Origin: Setomelanomma holmii
Lineage: Eukaryota; Ascomycota; Dothideomycetes; Pleosporales; Phaeosphaeriaceae
Direction: 5' to 3'
Assembly (NCBI GenBank): GCA_010015745.1
Contig: ML978208.1
Span: 1 to 64,000, forward strand
Length of the DNA: 64,000 nucleotides
Numbering within the stretch: the first letter of the stretch is position 1; each line of letters opens with the position of its first letter. Below are positions 44,357-55,384 of this stretch, piece after piece. The notes under the pieces were generated by a model. The model was not told where the DNA came from, made no database searches, and saw only the letters and a list, made by a program, of their open reading frames with translations. Both the position numbers and the translations under genes were made by a program.

Positions 44357-46789
44357 CTCGACATATTTCGACAGTTGTGTTCATTCTGTTGACGAGCACT
44401 GGAAGATAGTGGGTTTCTTCGTCATGGTACGCAGGAGCATTCATCGCTTGTATATGACTGGCGCCGCTCTCGCCAGGGACAGCGGCAGGGCGCGGCAAAG
44501 AACGATGACGCCTGCATATGCTCATCCTGCTGCATCAAGCAACTAAGTGTGAGGTAAAGAGCGGGTCGTGTGCGTAGATGGAAGGGTACAACACTGGAGC
44601 CTTTGCAGACTCTTTTGGACAAATAAAAACAGACAAGGCAACAAGTCATGTCTTTCCGGTCGGATTGTTGTCTAATGCCGAGAATGAAGTGTATAATAAT
44701 CTTGCCGCAGTTTCAACCAGACACTCAAACTTCACACTTCGAGTGCTCAAGTCTACAAAGGCGGCGAGATCCACTTTAGATCCTGTTGTCGACTTTTTCA
44801 GATCAGCACGCAATGCGGTTGATGCGCATGTTTCTTCCAAAACGCTGCAGTCTGTTTCTTGTTCTTCGATTTTTGCCGAAGGACCTTATCCTTCCATGAC
44901 TGGACATGATATAACGCCACACATCTGCACCCTTCACCGTTCAAAAATGCAATTGAGGAGGCTATATGTTTGCTGCGTCGAGCCGCACCAGAATCATTGT
45001 TGCTGCGATTCTATGGGCTTGGAGATTATTCAAGGGCGGTAGTCAATGCATTGAAGAGTCGATATTCTTCTCCTCACTTATCAACGACATTTCATAGGCA
45101 CTGCTTTCAAAACAAACAGCGATTCTTTCGTATATCTCTCGGGCATATCGTTAGAGCCGACTAGCAGAAAGCAGTCGATTTCGTAATCATGTTGTGCTGA
45201 GACCTGCTTCATCAGTCTTTCGAATACGTCCAGGCTATTGCCTTGATTTGATTCCCCTATAAAGGAGACCTTGTCTTTCTGTGCCTGACCATCAATCTTT
45301 ACCGCCCTTTTTTCCATCTGGGAACGAAAAATTGATCCAAGTCAGCTATGGTTGCTGCTGAGCCTGGGACCAAAACATGACCTCTGCGCTCAATGGTCTT
45401 GGACGATCTCAAAATACTTGCTGGAGCTTTCGACTGTCAACATTTACTCCAGATGCGTGGTCTGCCAGATCTACTTGTGGTTGGCCATGGAAAAGCGTCC
45501 GACGTCCAAATTACCAGCATTTGCTCGCATGTCTCCCAAGACTTTTCTCTTGGTTTAGTGGAAAGCCGTCGGATTCGATGTCATCCTGGAAGAAGGCTTG
45601 CGCTGAAGATTAAATTTGTGCCGAGAGAGTGGCTTTCTTCCTTACATCCACTGTAGACGTGAAAGAACCAAAAGCGATCACTCTTTTCATTTATGTCGTT
45701 TGGCGACTGCCAGAAATGATCGCAATAAGTGCCGATGGCTGTGAACAGAAAGAGAATCGGGTAAAGCCGATTTTCGGAAGAAGTCGAGAGTTCGAAAGCA
45801 CGACGTACCCAGAACATGACTTCTGGGCATCTGAATGAGACGGTTGTGAGCTTACAAGACTTGGCCGCAGGCGTACTTCCACTGCCTAACACGTACTCCA
45901 AGCAACTCAGAACCACAGAAGACCCGTACAACATGTTCATCTCCTTCGCCCTACTTCTTTTTCAAAAAGGCATACCGAAGCACCTTGCCAAATTGACGTC
46001 GAGAAGATGATGTGAACCCAACTTCCACTTACCCTGGATGTATATAATCAGTGCGATTTGCCTCACCTAATGGAAAATTACTTTTGTCTCCGAGTGAGTG
46101 TCGCAAATTCAAAGCTTTCCACCGTTATGTTGAGATTTCTTCTTGTACCTTTGGAACAAGAAGAAGTCCGATGTGAATCGAGGAGAAGTGAAATTCATCA
46201 ACCGGTGGCGTTGATGAAGTCTGAACGCGTTTAGACATTGGTCTAGAGCTCTTGAACGGATGCTTCTCATGTCCTTCGCCACGGAACGAAAGGTAACAAG
46301 ACCGTCTGGACATACCGTGAGCCTGCAAATAAAGTGTTCATCTGCTTGTAGATATTGAGAAATACGCACACATGTCTCTTCAAGCTTCAATATCCATGGA
46401 TCATAAGGTCGTCGCAATCTACTACGAGAGCTTGACCATTGCCAATGTGCTCGCCAAATTCTTCCGTGGCATTCTTGGCTCATCAGCACAATTGCCGACT
46501 AGCCACTTTCTTTCCTATTCTACCACAGGTTGTGCGCAATAGTCCAAGGTTCTACGTTTACTACGCCGAGTCAGACTCAATTCTCTGGATGCTTCTTAAA
46601 CTTGAAATCCACCTCAGACCCACATGTTTGACCGGGAGATTGCATTCAAATCATGGAGCTTCGATGTCAATCAGTTTGGGTTCGAATGAAGGGAGATCTG
46701 GTCAAGTTATTCCACAAGAGAAGCGGGCTAGAAAAGTTTATATATCTCGCCTGACCACACACTGACTAATGCAGCCGGCACAATACCAA
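44357..46789. other. 2.4-kb stretch with coding-like fragments, unresolved
   Basis: No complete gene can be read. The sequence is visibly richer in A/T than its neighbours. Several minus-strand frames look protein-like: 44640-44900 (DLKKSTTGSKVDLAAFVDL), 45081-45317 (GQAQKDKVSFIGESNQ and DYEIDCFLLVGSNDMPE), 45580-45940 and 46109-46489 (TVCPDGLVTFRSVAKDMRS). They would need several introns or frameshifts to join. Plus-strand frames at 44578-45042 and 45393-45656 compete. It may be a minus-strand, multi-intron gene specific to a narrow lineage, or a decayed gene. I recognise no domain. Confidence 0.35.
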
Positions 46790-48823
46790 TCAAAGACAAC
46801 CTATAGCCCGGAGTACCTTCACACCACCACCCTCCATCTCCTTCCCACCCACATTCTCACCATCCACCAACACCCTCTCACACTCCCACAGCAACTCAAC
46901 CGTTCCCCTCGTCCCCACCGGAGTCGAAACATTCGCCTCAAATCCCCAAGTCCCACCCTCCTCCTCATCCTCCTCTTGCAGCACCTTCCACTCAATCTCG
47001 AACACTCCCAACGGGCCCTCAAATCCCACCCTCACGTTCCTCAAATCCCCCACCATCGGCCTAAACCTCCACCTCCTCCACCCAACAACCTCCAACCCCC
47101 CAACGCACTGACTCAACGCAATCGTCGGCGCCGTACTCCACCCATGACTCAGACTCGTATACGCCGCGTCGTTCTTATATCCCGCGTTGCCACGGTAATA
47201 CAGACTGCCATTCGCGCTTATGCCCTCAGCGAGCGTGCTGCCAGTCATTAGCGGCGAGTCGAGGAGGTACGACCACAGTGTGCGTGTGAGATTCAGTGCG
47301 CGGTGTGGTTGGCCGGCGGAGAAGTGTGCGAGGACTTCGATACCCGAAATAAATGGGGATATAGTGTCTGGTAACTCTGGCGTTACGGGACCGATGGGTG
47401 TCCAGAAGCGTGTTAGGGCATTGCTGAGGGAAGTAGCTTGGGCGGGCGAGGTGGTGAGGTTGTATAGGAGAGCGAGGGTGTTGCTGTCTTGTGGGGTGAG
47501 CGTGGTAGTTTGGTTGTCGTGGTAGAGATTGAGGGATGGGGACCAGAGGAGCGTGTTGTAGGGGGATTTGAGACGGGAGGCGGCGGTGGACCCGCGTGTG
47601 CTTTGGGCGCGGATGATGCTGTCGTTTGTCCATGATGATGCGAGGCGGGATAGGGATGAGAGGGCGTGGTAGTCAAGGGCGTTTAGTGCGCTATTGTAGC
47701 CGCCACCGCCTTGTCGAGCCCAGTCGTTGGGTTGGGTCTGATTATGTAGACCGTACTCATTGGCGTCTGGTGCTGTCAAGATGAAGTCAACACCTTTTAT
47801 TATGTTCGACCAGTGTAGCACGAGAAAGTCTTGATCGCCAGTGAAAATAGCATAATTGTACATAGCGATCAAGCTCCGGGCATGATACGTGTCGCTTTGC
47901 GCACCGCTGCGGAACGAGCTAGTTGCTGGGCCAGCAAACGGGAAGCGTCCCGTCGTTGCGTTTTGATAGTAAAACAACGTCTCAAGCGAATGCCGATACG
48001 CAGCAAGACCATCGGCGCCATGCGAGAGGAATGCAGTGACGCCCTGAAGTCCAAGATCGCCCGGCCAGACAGCTCGATCGCGCTTCGCCCCGTCCAGAAG
48101 AATCGAGTTTCCGATGCCCAATGATGCATTGTACGCCCACCCAGGCCTGACCTGAGGCAAGAAGCGACCAGTATTCTGAAGTCCAATATTGGTCTGAATG
48201 GTATATGCACCTGCATACCACGTCCGGACTAAGAGATCATCATCAGGTATATCGAAGTGCCCTCCATACTTGCGCAAGTCTAGTGTTTCCGGGGCGAAGC
48301 CAATTTCGCATGTCACATTTGAGATAATGACGTCCTGAAAAGCAGTGATGCTCAAGAAGCGAAAGCCACCTCGAAACTGCTCTTGTGGAGTCCTGTAGAT
48401 CGTCGAGCCCGCAGGGAGACTGACACTGAGCGCTTGATCCCAGTCTTGTGTCGGAGTCGAACCAGTATCGTCTGAGATTGGTCGAACGAATGCGGGAGAC
48501 TCGGCGAAGGCAAGCGCGAAGTGAGGTGTGCTGCTGTTGGTGCCGGAGGCCACCGTAGCAGTCAAAGCGATCCATCCTCCTACTTCGATACCAAAGTCTA
48601 GACTGATGCGCCCGCCGGCAGACAGTGAGATGAGCTGATCGTCACCCGTGTTTGTCACGATGACGGAGCTTTGGATAGAATGAACAGAGGCCGGCTTGAC
48701 GTGTCGCGATGATGGGCTGTGTATGCAAGAGTCCCATGGTTCCACAGAGATGGTAGTGACAACACCAACAAGGAAGTAGAAGGGTATGTAGATGACAAGT
48801 GCAGGTTTGCGGCTTGATTCCAT
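46790..48823 (-). CDS. GH78-like six-hairpin glycosidase (alpha-L-rhamnosidase type)
   Basis: One exon of 677 codons from the ATG at 48823. The N-terminus has a hydrophobic signal or anchor (ALVIYIPFYFLVGVVTTISV) suggesting secretion, then a beta-sandwich-like region. The block LLDGAKRDRAVWPGDLG matches the catalytic-barrel signature of fungal GH78 enzymes, where acidic residues near this site act in inverting hydrolysis. RSLIAMYNYAIFTGD, DWARQGGGGYN and SLSHGWSTAPT follow in the order expected of an (alpha/alpha)6 barrel, and a beta-rich C-terminal domain ends the protein. Substrates are probably rhamnose-containing plant polymers or glycosides, but GH78-like fungal proteins are diverse and the sugar cannot be told from sequence. 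Seven or more NxS/T sites fit a secreted enzyme. No intron was found. Confidence 0.75.
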   Translation of the reverse strand: MESSRKPALVIYIPFYFLVGVVTTISVEPWDSCIHSPSSRHVKPASVHSIQSSVIVTNTGDDQLISLSAGGRISLDFGIEVGGWIALTATVASGTNSSTPHFALAFAESPAFVRPISDDTGSTPTQDWDQALSVSLPAGSTIYRTPQEQFRGGFRFLSITAFQDVIISNVTCEIGFAPETLDLRKYGGHFDIPDDDLLVRTWYAGAYTIQTNIGLQNTGRFLPQVRPGWAYNASLGIGNSILLDGAKRDRAVWPGDLGLQGVTAFLSHGADGLAAYRHSLETLFYYQNATTGRFPFAGPATSSFRSGAQSDTYHARSLIAMYNYAIFTGDQDFLVLHWSNIIKGVDFILTAPDANEYGLHNQTQPNDWARQGGGGYNSALNALDYHALSSLSRLASSWTNDSIIRAQSTRGSTAASRLKSPYNTLLWSPSLNLYHDNQTTTLTPQDSNTLALLYNLTTSPAQATSLSNALTRFWTPIGPVTPELPDTISPFISGIEVLAHFSAGQPHRALNLTRTLWSYLLDSPLMTGSTLAEGISANGSLYYRGNAGYKNDAAYTSLSHGWSTAPTIALSQCVGGLEVVGWRRWRFRPMVGDLRNVRVGFEGPLGVFEIEWKVLQEEDEEEGGTWGFEANVSTPVGTRGTVELLWECERVLVDGENVGGKEMEGGGVKVLRAIGCL

Positions 48824-49865
48824 GGCGATAGGAGTTCGTGTTGTCAGTGTCGAGAGCAATGACAAGTCGTGTGTCTTTCTTGGCCTCAGTACCGTATGGT
48901 CTTGTACAACAGTTCTCTCAAATCATAGCTTGTCCGCTTCTAACTCATGGTGTGATGCGTTTTGTATCGAGATAAGTGAATTAGTCTGGCCGATTTCTCG
49001 ATGAAGCATTGGCTGCTGGCATTCTGTAGAGCGCAATGATATGTCGAGCTGGCGACGTTAAATCGCTTCGAAGGCTGAAGGTCTAGCATGGTATATATGG
49101 ATGCATATCGGGACTACGTAGGACGCACCGAGCATGTGGATCCGGGGACGCAGGAACCTGGAAAAGCTCGCGGAGTCGAGCGTGAGCTGGATGATCACTG
49201 CTACTATGTTTCTAGCGTAAGCGATAGCCGAGTCGCCAGGCTTTCCATTGGGCGCAACGTCCTTTGATGGTACATGCATGAGCGTATAGTCCGTGAGCGT
49301 TGTCGAGAAAGTGATGACCGAGCCTGCCCTGCGGATTTGGATGAGGCTTTAGAAAGAGCGAAACTTACTGCTATGGATAGGCTCTCGTCTTGCTCATTCA
49401 CAAGCGCTCGGGGGCTGAAAGCTAGATTTGGTGGAGCAAGTTTGAGGTTGACATCATCCGGTAGAATTGATACCGAGGTTGTTATCCCAGCGGAGGAATT
49501 CTACTCGTATTGTTAGAAGCCCAAGACACTACTACGCCTCGTTTGGCGACCACACAGCCTCAGACAATAAGCGGTAAGTCGCATTGGAAGTGGAAAAATG
49601 TTCATTAGCGAGGATATCAAAGAACAGCAAGCTGCATGTACCGTTAACAAGGTTGAAGCACTGCATGACAACAGGCTCAATTAGCCACAAAATGGAACGC
49701 TTGCCTCCCAGTCTGGCCCAGGCGAAGCCTTGTAGCCTCAAGTACATCTAAGGTGTCGGACATGTATGTGAGTCTTGACCATCTAAGCCCATATCCGGAT
49801 CTGTCTGCTGACTTGCCCTTTCATTGTCGAATGTGGCACCGTATCGATAGCGATAGCTGACCTAA
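48824..49865. other. Intergenic GH78 / PFK-2
   Basis: 1.04 kb holding the GH78 promoter and the 3' flank of PFK-2. Short ORFs overlap on both strands (49058-49516). None has family features. Confidence 0.5.
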
Positions 49866-51606
49866 TCACGCAGAGGGGTTAATGTGCGTCTTATGCAGAT
49901 GCAGGGGTTGAGGGGGATTTGATGGTGTTGAGGTGCCAGATCCTGCCTGCGGCGTGCCGATGCCAAGAGGACTTACAGCGCCACTTGGCGGCACAGGCAT
50001 CTTGATGTCCTCAGGACTACCGGGGACCATGCTCTCGGGAAGCTCAGGAATCTTGATCCTTTTGGCGACGTTGTTGTAGCTCGACGGAATGATCTGGTCA
50101 ACGGTTAGTACAATTCCTCCTTGTCGTGTGGAGAGTGGAGTGCTCACCTCAATGATTTCGTCCCGTGGGAACTCAAGCTTCGGGATGTCGGCCGCATTAC
50201 AAGCCATCAAGTACCCGTACAGCACGCGCAGAACAGACTCGTGCGCAATAATGAGAAGGTCGTTCTCCTCACGCTCGAGCTCAAGAATGATGGGCTCCAT
50301 GCGTACTGCTAGGTCGTGGTATGACTACAATTCGTCAGTATTCAGTTACGGTGCTCACATGACGCCGCGCAATGAACCAGGCGTAATTGTAGCCGTGATG
50401 CATATGGAGATTACTTACCTCAGCTCGCGGGTAGCGGTGATGGTATGGGTCGGCTTCATGCTTTGTCACCTCTTCTGGAAACTCTTGTCGAATCTTCGAC
50501 TCCGACATCTTTTCACATACACCGGGATTCATCTGACTCATCTGAGACCGTTGCCTGACCCGATAGCCCATGTTCGCGAGGTATTCTGAAGTTTGAACAG
50601 TGCGCCTGCGAGTGGAAGCCCAGATAGTCAAGGGCTTCAGGGCAGCATCTGGCGCTCCTTGGTCCACAAGTCTTTGCTTCTCCTCTTCTCGATACTTCAG
50701 CAGAACCTCGCTCATCTTCTTTGCGTAGTCGCGGCCCTCCTCTGACAGGTTGGCATCGGCCTTGTATGAGTCTTCTTCTCGCGTAGTACCCGCACGAGCG
50801 AAATACGTTTGTCGTGACTTGATGTGTAAGTTCAAAAGATAGAAAACGATTCGTTGTGAAAGGTATCCGAATGCGCAATTATTGACAACGACTCGCTCAC
50901 CAGCATTGATCATCTTGATCCAATGCAGGTCAGACTCCTCCATGGTCTCGTAGTGCGGTATGCGCGAGTTGATGCGTGCCAGGTAATCTTGGACCGCGTC
51001 TTCGTCCTTCCAGCCAATATAGTCTGGCGAGCCGATCTTTACGCGACGCACATTCTCCTGGATGATGCGCTCGTCTGTACAGTGCGACTCGATGAAAATG
51101 GTCTGAATTCCATTTTTCGCGAACTCTTTGGCCAAAGATCGACGACCCTGAGCGATGGCATTAACGGCATCGTAAATGGCGACCTGCCCCTTGTCGTGCT
51201 CCAGAAATTGGTAGATGTCGTCGCGACACTTCTTCAAAATCTTGTTGCGTAAGAGTACGGATTGTGGCGACGCGTTCAGGAAGAAGTAGTCGTCGGGTAC
51301 GTCTTTTCCAGGGCCAAGTGTTGCGCGACGATAGTCGCCAAGGTGAAACACGTGCGTCTTGACACCGAGCCATCGCAGGTATCGCGCCACCGCAACAGAA
51401 GTGTGAGTCTTGCCTCGTGCTGGTAGCCCAACAGTAGCGATAACAATGCGCCCAGAATGGAAGAGCCGACCTGATTCAGTGCTGTAGAGTTGAGCGGGTG
51501 CCATTTCTTCTTTTTCAGGTAGATCGTGGATGGCATCGACAAAGGTGCTCGACCGCCGCCGAAAGCGGGGTGAGTTTGCGTATATTTCTGCTGTTCTAGG
51601 AGCCAT
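49866..51606 (-). CDS. 6-phosphofructo-2-kinase (PFK-2/FBPase-2 family)
   Basis: Exons are 50419..51606, 50148..50324 and 49866..50093, giving 530 residues. The kinase half has the P-loop ATVGLPARGKT, GDYRRATLG, FLNASP and DAVNA, and makes fructose-2,6-bisphosphate, the allosteric activator of glycolytic PFK-1. The phosphatase half keeps the fold (LSEEGRDYAKKM, STRRRTVQTSE, GVCEKMSESKI, HRYPRAESYHDLAVRMEPII, IIAHESVLRVL). However, the phosphohistidine motif RHG is RAG (YFARAGTT), so the catalytic His is Ala. The product is probably kinase-only, as known for yeast Pfk26, which has Ser at that place. The second intron (50094..50147) is 54 bp, a multiple of three and stop-free. The tail is Pro/Ser/Gly-rich. 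It diverges from TOM40 across 686 bp. Confidence 0.9.
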
Positions 51607-52292
51607 GAGTCAATTACTCGAGAGAGTTGTCTTCCACGGTTGAGCAATCACTCTTCCGCTGATTGTGGGGTCAGTGCACTCACAGTAGGGTATCCATGAT
51701 TGCAAATTAGGTCTATGTGTCTAGTGAAGTATTCACGGAGAATGGAAGGAGAGCAACAAGAAAGAACGTGAATGTAATGCCTGGCTGCTCACGCGGCGGG
51801 TAGCAATCTGAGAGCGTTTGGGTGTGGTTGAGTAACGTTGTTCCACTTCCGGTCCCGCGGATTCGGCTTTGATATGTGGTTGCCGAGCGCTGTCAGTGAG
51901 AAGGTGCGACAACGGAATGCAATACTTCAGAGGATCAAACTGAGGCGTATAGTGTCGCGTGAAGGTACACGAAGAGGGGACGGCACTCTGAGGTATTTGC
52001 GCAAACGATGAACTCTCCGTATCAAAAGCAAAGGTTCGTCATATCTTATCGCTGGTAGTCGCGCGGTAAATTGTCGGGTTGCGGTTTAGTCTGGTGCATT
52101 ATTATTATGTCATCAAGCCGCTCTCTTTGAGAAATTGTTCGCGGGCTACCATCACAGCGTAGTCCAACGCATCATCGCGCATCTTGTCAAGTCGCCCTAA
52201 TTGCCGCCATTTGCATTCGTCCTGTGCAGCGTTTCTATACCCGGAATAGGTGTTCATATAACGTCTGACATCACTGTTGCTCCGCCGCCGAT
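51607..52292. promoter_or_regulatory. Bidirectional region PFK-2 / TOM40
   Basis: 686 bp between divergent starts. Both promoters and leaders must lie here. No defined regulatory site was recognised. Confidence 0.5.
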
Positions 52293-53488
52293 ATGGAGCT
52301 CAACCCAACGAAGGAGCAAGCTGTCTCCGGCATCATCTCTTCCCCGTACGCTGGGCACACTGGCCCTTTCGCACGAGTACTCGATGTATATGCAGCATTT
52401 CAGGAGCGGAGAGAGGCATTGGGGTTGGCCAACCCTGGCACAGTAGAGGGCATCTCGAGGGAGGTGCAGCGCGATGTCTTCCTTAACAACTCGAGCTTCT
52501 CAGGCCTGCGTGCCGAGCTCACAAAGGCCTTCAGCGCAGCTCCGCTGTTCCAAGTAGCGCATTCGCTGTCTATGGGCTCGCAGCTGCAGCCGCCATACTC
52601 ATATATGGTGCTTTATGGATCGCCTAGGGTATGTTGCCTCGCCTGAGTGCTTACGTCCTGTAGCTGACCTTCTGCTAGGTGTTCATGCAGGGCAACCTCG
52701 ACAATGACCTGCAATTCTCTGGTCGCTTCAACTGGCGATGGACGTCCGCATTTGTTACCAAGACCGCCGTACAGCTTACCTCGCAAGGCAATATGGTTTC
52801 GCTCGAGAACGATTACACTGGTGCAGACTTCTCCGCCTCGCTCAAAGCAGTAAACCCATCATTGTTGGATGGCGGTATAACTGGTATGCTCATGGCGAGC
52901 TACCTCCAGGCAGTAACTCCAAGGCTGTCACTCGGCATCGATGCTTTTTGGAGCCGCCCAGCCATGGCCTACCCGCCCGAGTTGAACGTCTCATATGCTG
53001 CGCGATACAGGGCCGTTGACTGGATGGCATGCGGTCAGATCATTCCTGACCGTGGTGTACTGGAGGCTTCGTACTGGCGCAGACTCACCGACAAGGTCGA
53101 GACCGGTATCAATTGCAACTTGGCTTTTGCTGGCATTGGCCCCGGAGGCCCTATGGCTGGTCCACAGAAGGAGGGAAATATCACTATTGGTGCCAAGTAT
53201 GACTTCCGTCAATCATCATTCAGGGCGCAGGTCGACAACCAGGGCAAGGTCTCGTGTCTATTGGAGAAGATGATCGCGCCTCCAATTCGTGTGACTTTCT
53301 CTGGCGAGATTGACCACAAGCAGGTATGCTCTCGTCTCGCATTCCTTACTTTGGAGTATACGACTAACGACAGATAGAACGCAGCCAAGCTCGGTCTTGC
53401 TGTCGCGATAGAAGCAGCAGACGAGGCTGTCATGGAGCAACAGGAGCAGTCTGGTGCCGCCATGTCCGCTGGTGCCATTCCGTTCTAG
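52293..53488 (+). CDS. TOM40: Mitochondrial import channel Tom40
   Basis: Exons are 52293..52628, 52679..53323 and 53378..53488 (introns 50 and 54 bp), giving 363 residues. The protein is a 19-strand mitochondrial beta-barrel of the porin-3 superfamily and forms the translocation pore of the outer membrane. Family landmarks are the N-terminal helix region (PGTVEGISREVQRDVFLNN), QVAHSLSMGS, VFMQGNLDNDLQFSGRFNWRW, the alternating hydrophobic strands through YDFRQSSFRAQVDNQGKV, and the C-terminal strand with the Pro/Phe end. The small third exon (37 codons) ends AGAIPF. Its partner TOM22 lies immediately downstream on the opposite strand. Confidence 0.92.
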
Positions 53489-53996
53489 ACACCCTGTCGC
53501 ATTATGTACCGGAATAATCTCACGACTCTTCTCTTCACTGTAACACCACCATTTCAGGATTGGAGCGAGCCCACTTTTCGATTTCTCACGATATCCGGCG
53601 GTCGATCAGGTAGACGTTACGTCATGTTGAGCACGTTTCGCAAAAGGCGCACTGTTTGTTCACATGTAATGGGCTACGGATTTGGTAGAAATGACGGAGT
53701 ATACCACGGCCAGAAAGGCGCGGAACGAGGCCGCGCAATTGTATATATCACTGCATAGCGTGTGGGCACAAAAAGTCATCGCAAATCAGAGCTGAAGGAC
53801 AATGACGTGTGATGCAATGCATTATTGAAGAGTCGAGAATACTGTACAAGTCGTGACATGGCTCATCCCGCGTTTTATGACCGATGAGAAATATTCGTCC
53901 AATGCGCCCCTCCTACACTTCAACATCTGTGCTCCATGATGTGAGCGTCCAGATTCATGTTCATTTCGTATTTCTATCCGCAGCTCGTCGAAGGCT
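53489..53996. other. Spacer between convergent TOM40 and TOM22
   Basis: 508 bp between the two stop codons, holding both 3' UTRs. No further gene is seen. The 84-codon plus-strand ORF at 53504-53758 has no features. Confidence 0.6.
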
Positions 53997-54549
53997 CTAC
54001 AAAGCCGGCTTCGCGCCCTGCGGCTGTCCCGGCGTCGGCGTCCCAGGCGCCATAAACTACACCCAAGGTTAGCCCCATTCTCTCGCCCCATTCATGTCAA
54101 CATACCTCATTCTGCGCCCGCTGCTGCATCATCTCCGCCCTCTCCTGCTCCACAATCATCTGCTCCTCACTATAGGCCAGCGCCCACGGCACGCCTAACA
54201 GCAGCGCACTCGTGCTCACAACCCACAGCGTCTTTCCGCCCATGAACAGCCCGGATTTGAGCCATGAGCTTGTGGTGCTCACTTTGGAGGAGATGCTACG
54301 CCGCGTGCTGGCGGGGATCATGTCTTGGAGGGCGAGGATGCGTTCATAAAGGGTTTCGTCGGTCGGCGCGGAGGCGATGGATGAGGTGTCTGATTCTGGG
54401 TGGAGGATTAGTATGGAGGGACGGCGGAGGCGGGATTGAGGGTAAAGCAGGGTGAATGTACCGGAATCTGTGTCCCATTCGTCGTCGTCGTGAGGGCCTT
54501 CCTGTTCGCGGACGAACTCCTCGTCCATGACTTCTTCGAGCTTGACCAT
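53997..54549 (-). CDS. TOM22: Mitochondrial import receptor subunit Tom22
   Basis: Exons are 54106..54549 and 53997..54056 with a 49-bp intron, giving 167 residues. The cytosolic N-terminal half is acidic (VREQEGPHDDDEWDTDSG), as expected for the receptor surface that binds presequences. A conserved segment follows (TLYERILALQDMIPASTRRSISSKVSTTSSW), then the single tail-proximal membrane helix (TLWVVSTSALLLGVPWALAY) and a short intermembrane-space tail finishing MAPGTPTPGQPQ. Tom22 is the central receptor and organiser of the TOM complex and contacts Tom40. The last exon encodes only 19 residues. Confidence 0.9.
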
Positions 54550-55384
54550 TTTGGCGGATGTGTGGTGCTTTTAGAGTGAGTTTCTAGGTGTTCGTACAGT
54601 CGAAGATGGGTTCGTGGATGCGTGCGTGCGGGCGTTGCAGTGTCGTATGTCAAGGCCAAAGTTTTGAAATGTTCATCATCGGGCGCGAGCTTGAGCGGGC
54701 CGAGGTTTTGCCGATGCGGTCATTGCATGCGACTTCATCGTCCTAACATTGCTCCTCAAACGATGTCCAACATTTCGAGCCGCCTGTCTTACAGCTTTCC
54801 TTTATGTTCTCGACATCACCAAGAGTATATAACAGGGTCTTATAGAGCCTTTGCCAATAGCTATGCTGCAAGTCCCCATTCTGAGAACAGGGGCTCGGTA
54901 CCGTACCGTACCAGATATGGTTTTTGTGGACGTGCAAAACATTCTCGGAAACTCTCTCAAATGGCATGGCCACAGTACGAGAGGGGTAGAATACAATGTC
55001 TTCTAATTAATCCTGATACTAGCATGGCTTGTATGTTTATTGTGCACTTACCACCAGACCTCGATCTTACAAAACCTTCAACGTTGACCATCGTACGAAA
55101 TCTCAAAACAGCTTTCGTTGTCAAAGATGCCCCGAAACCGAACTCCTGCTGTGCCTTGGCTCCTCTACCATCAACACAACAAGGGGATTCTACTGGCACC
55201 TGCCCCAGGACACAAACTCACTGCTCCGGAAAGTAAGGTGACTCCCGCCGAACGATGGGCTCTCTCAAAATTGTGCCCCGAAGCATGCTTGTTCTTGGGT
55301 GTGTGGCCATGGAGCAAAAGCTGTCTGCGACCAGTTGGATACCAGCAAATACTCTAAGCCAACAAGCGCGCCAGAGCTCTTGAG
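54550..55384. other. Intergenic TOM22 / F-box-like gene
   Basis: 835 bp between divergent starts. A 204-codon plus-strand frame (54622-55236) begins inside the TOM22 promoter, has no domain and is not called. Confidence 0.45.

Noticed and set aside
54622..55236. 204-codon plus-strand ORF between TOM22 and the F-box-like gene
   Set aside because: There is no domain, signal or splice support, and it starts within the TOM22 promoter region.
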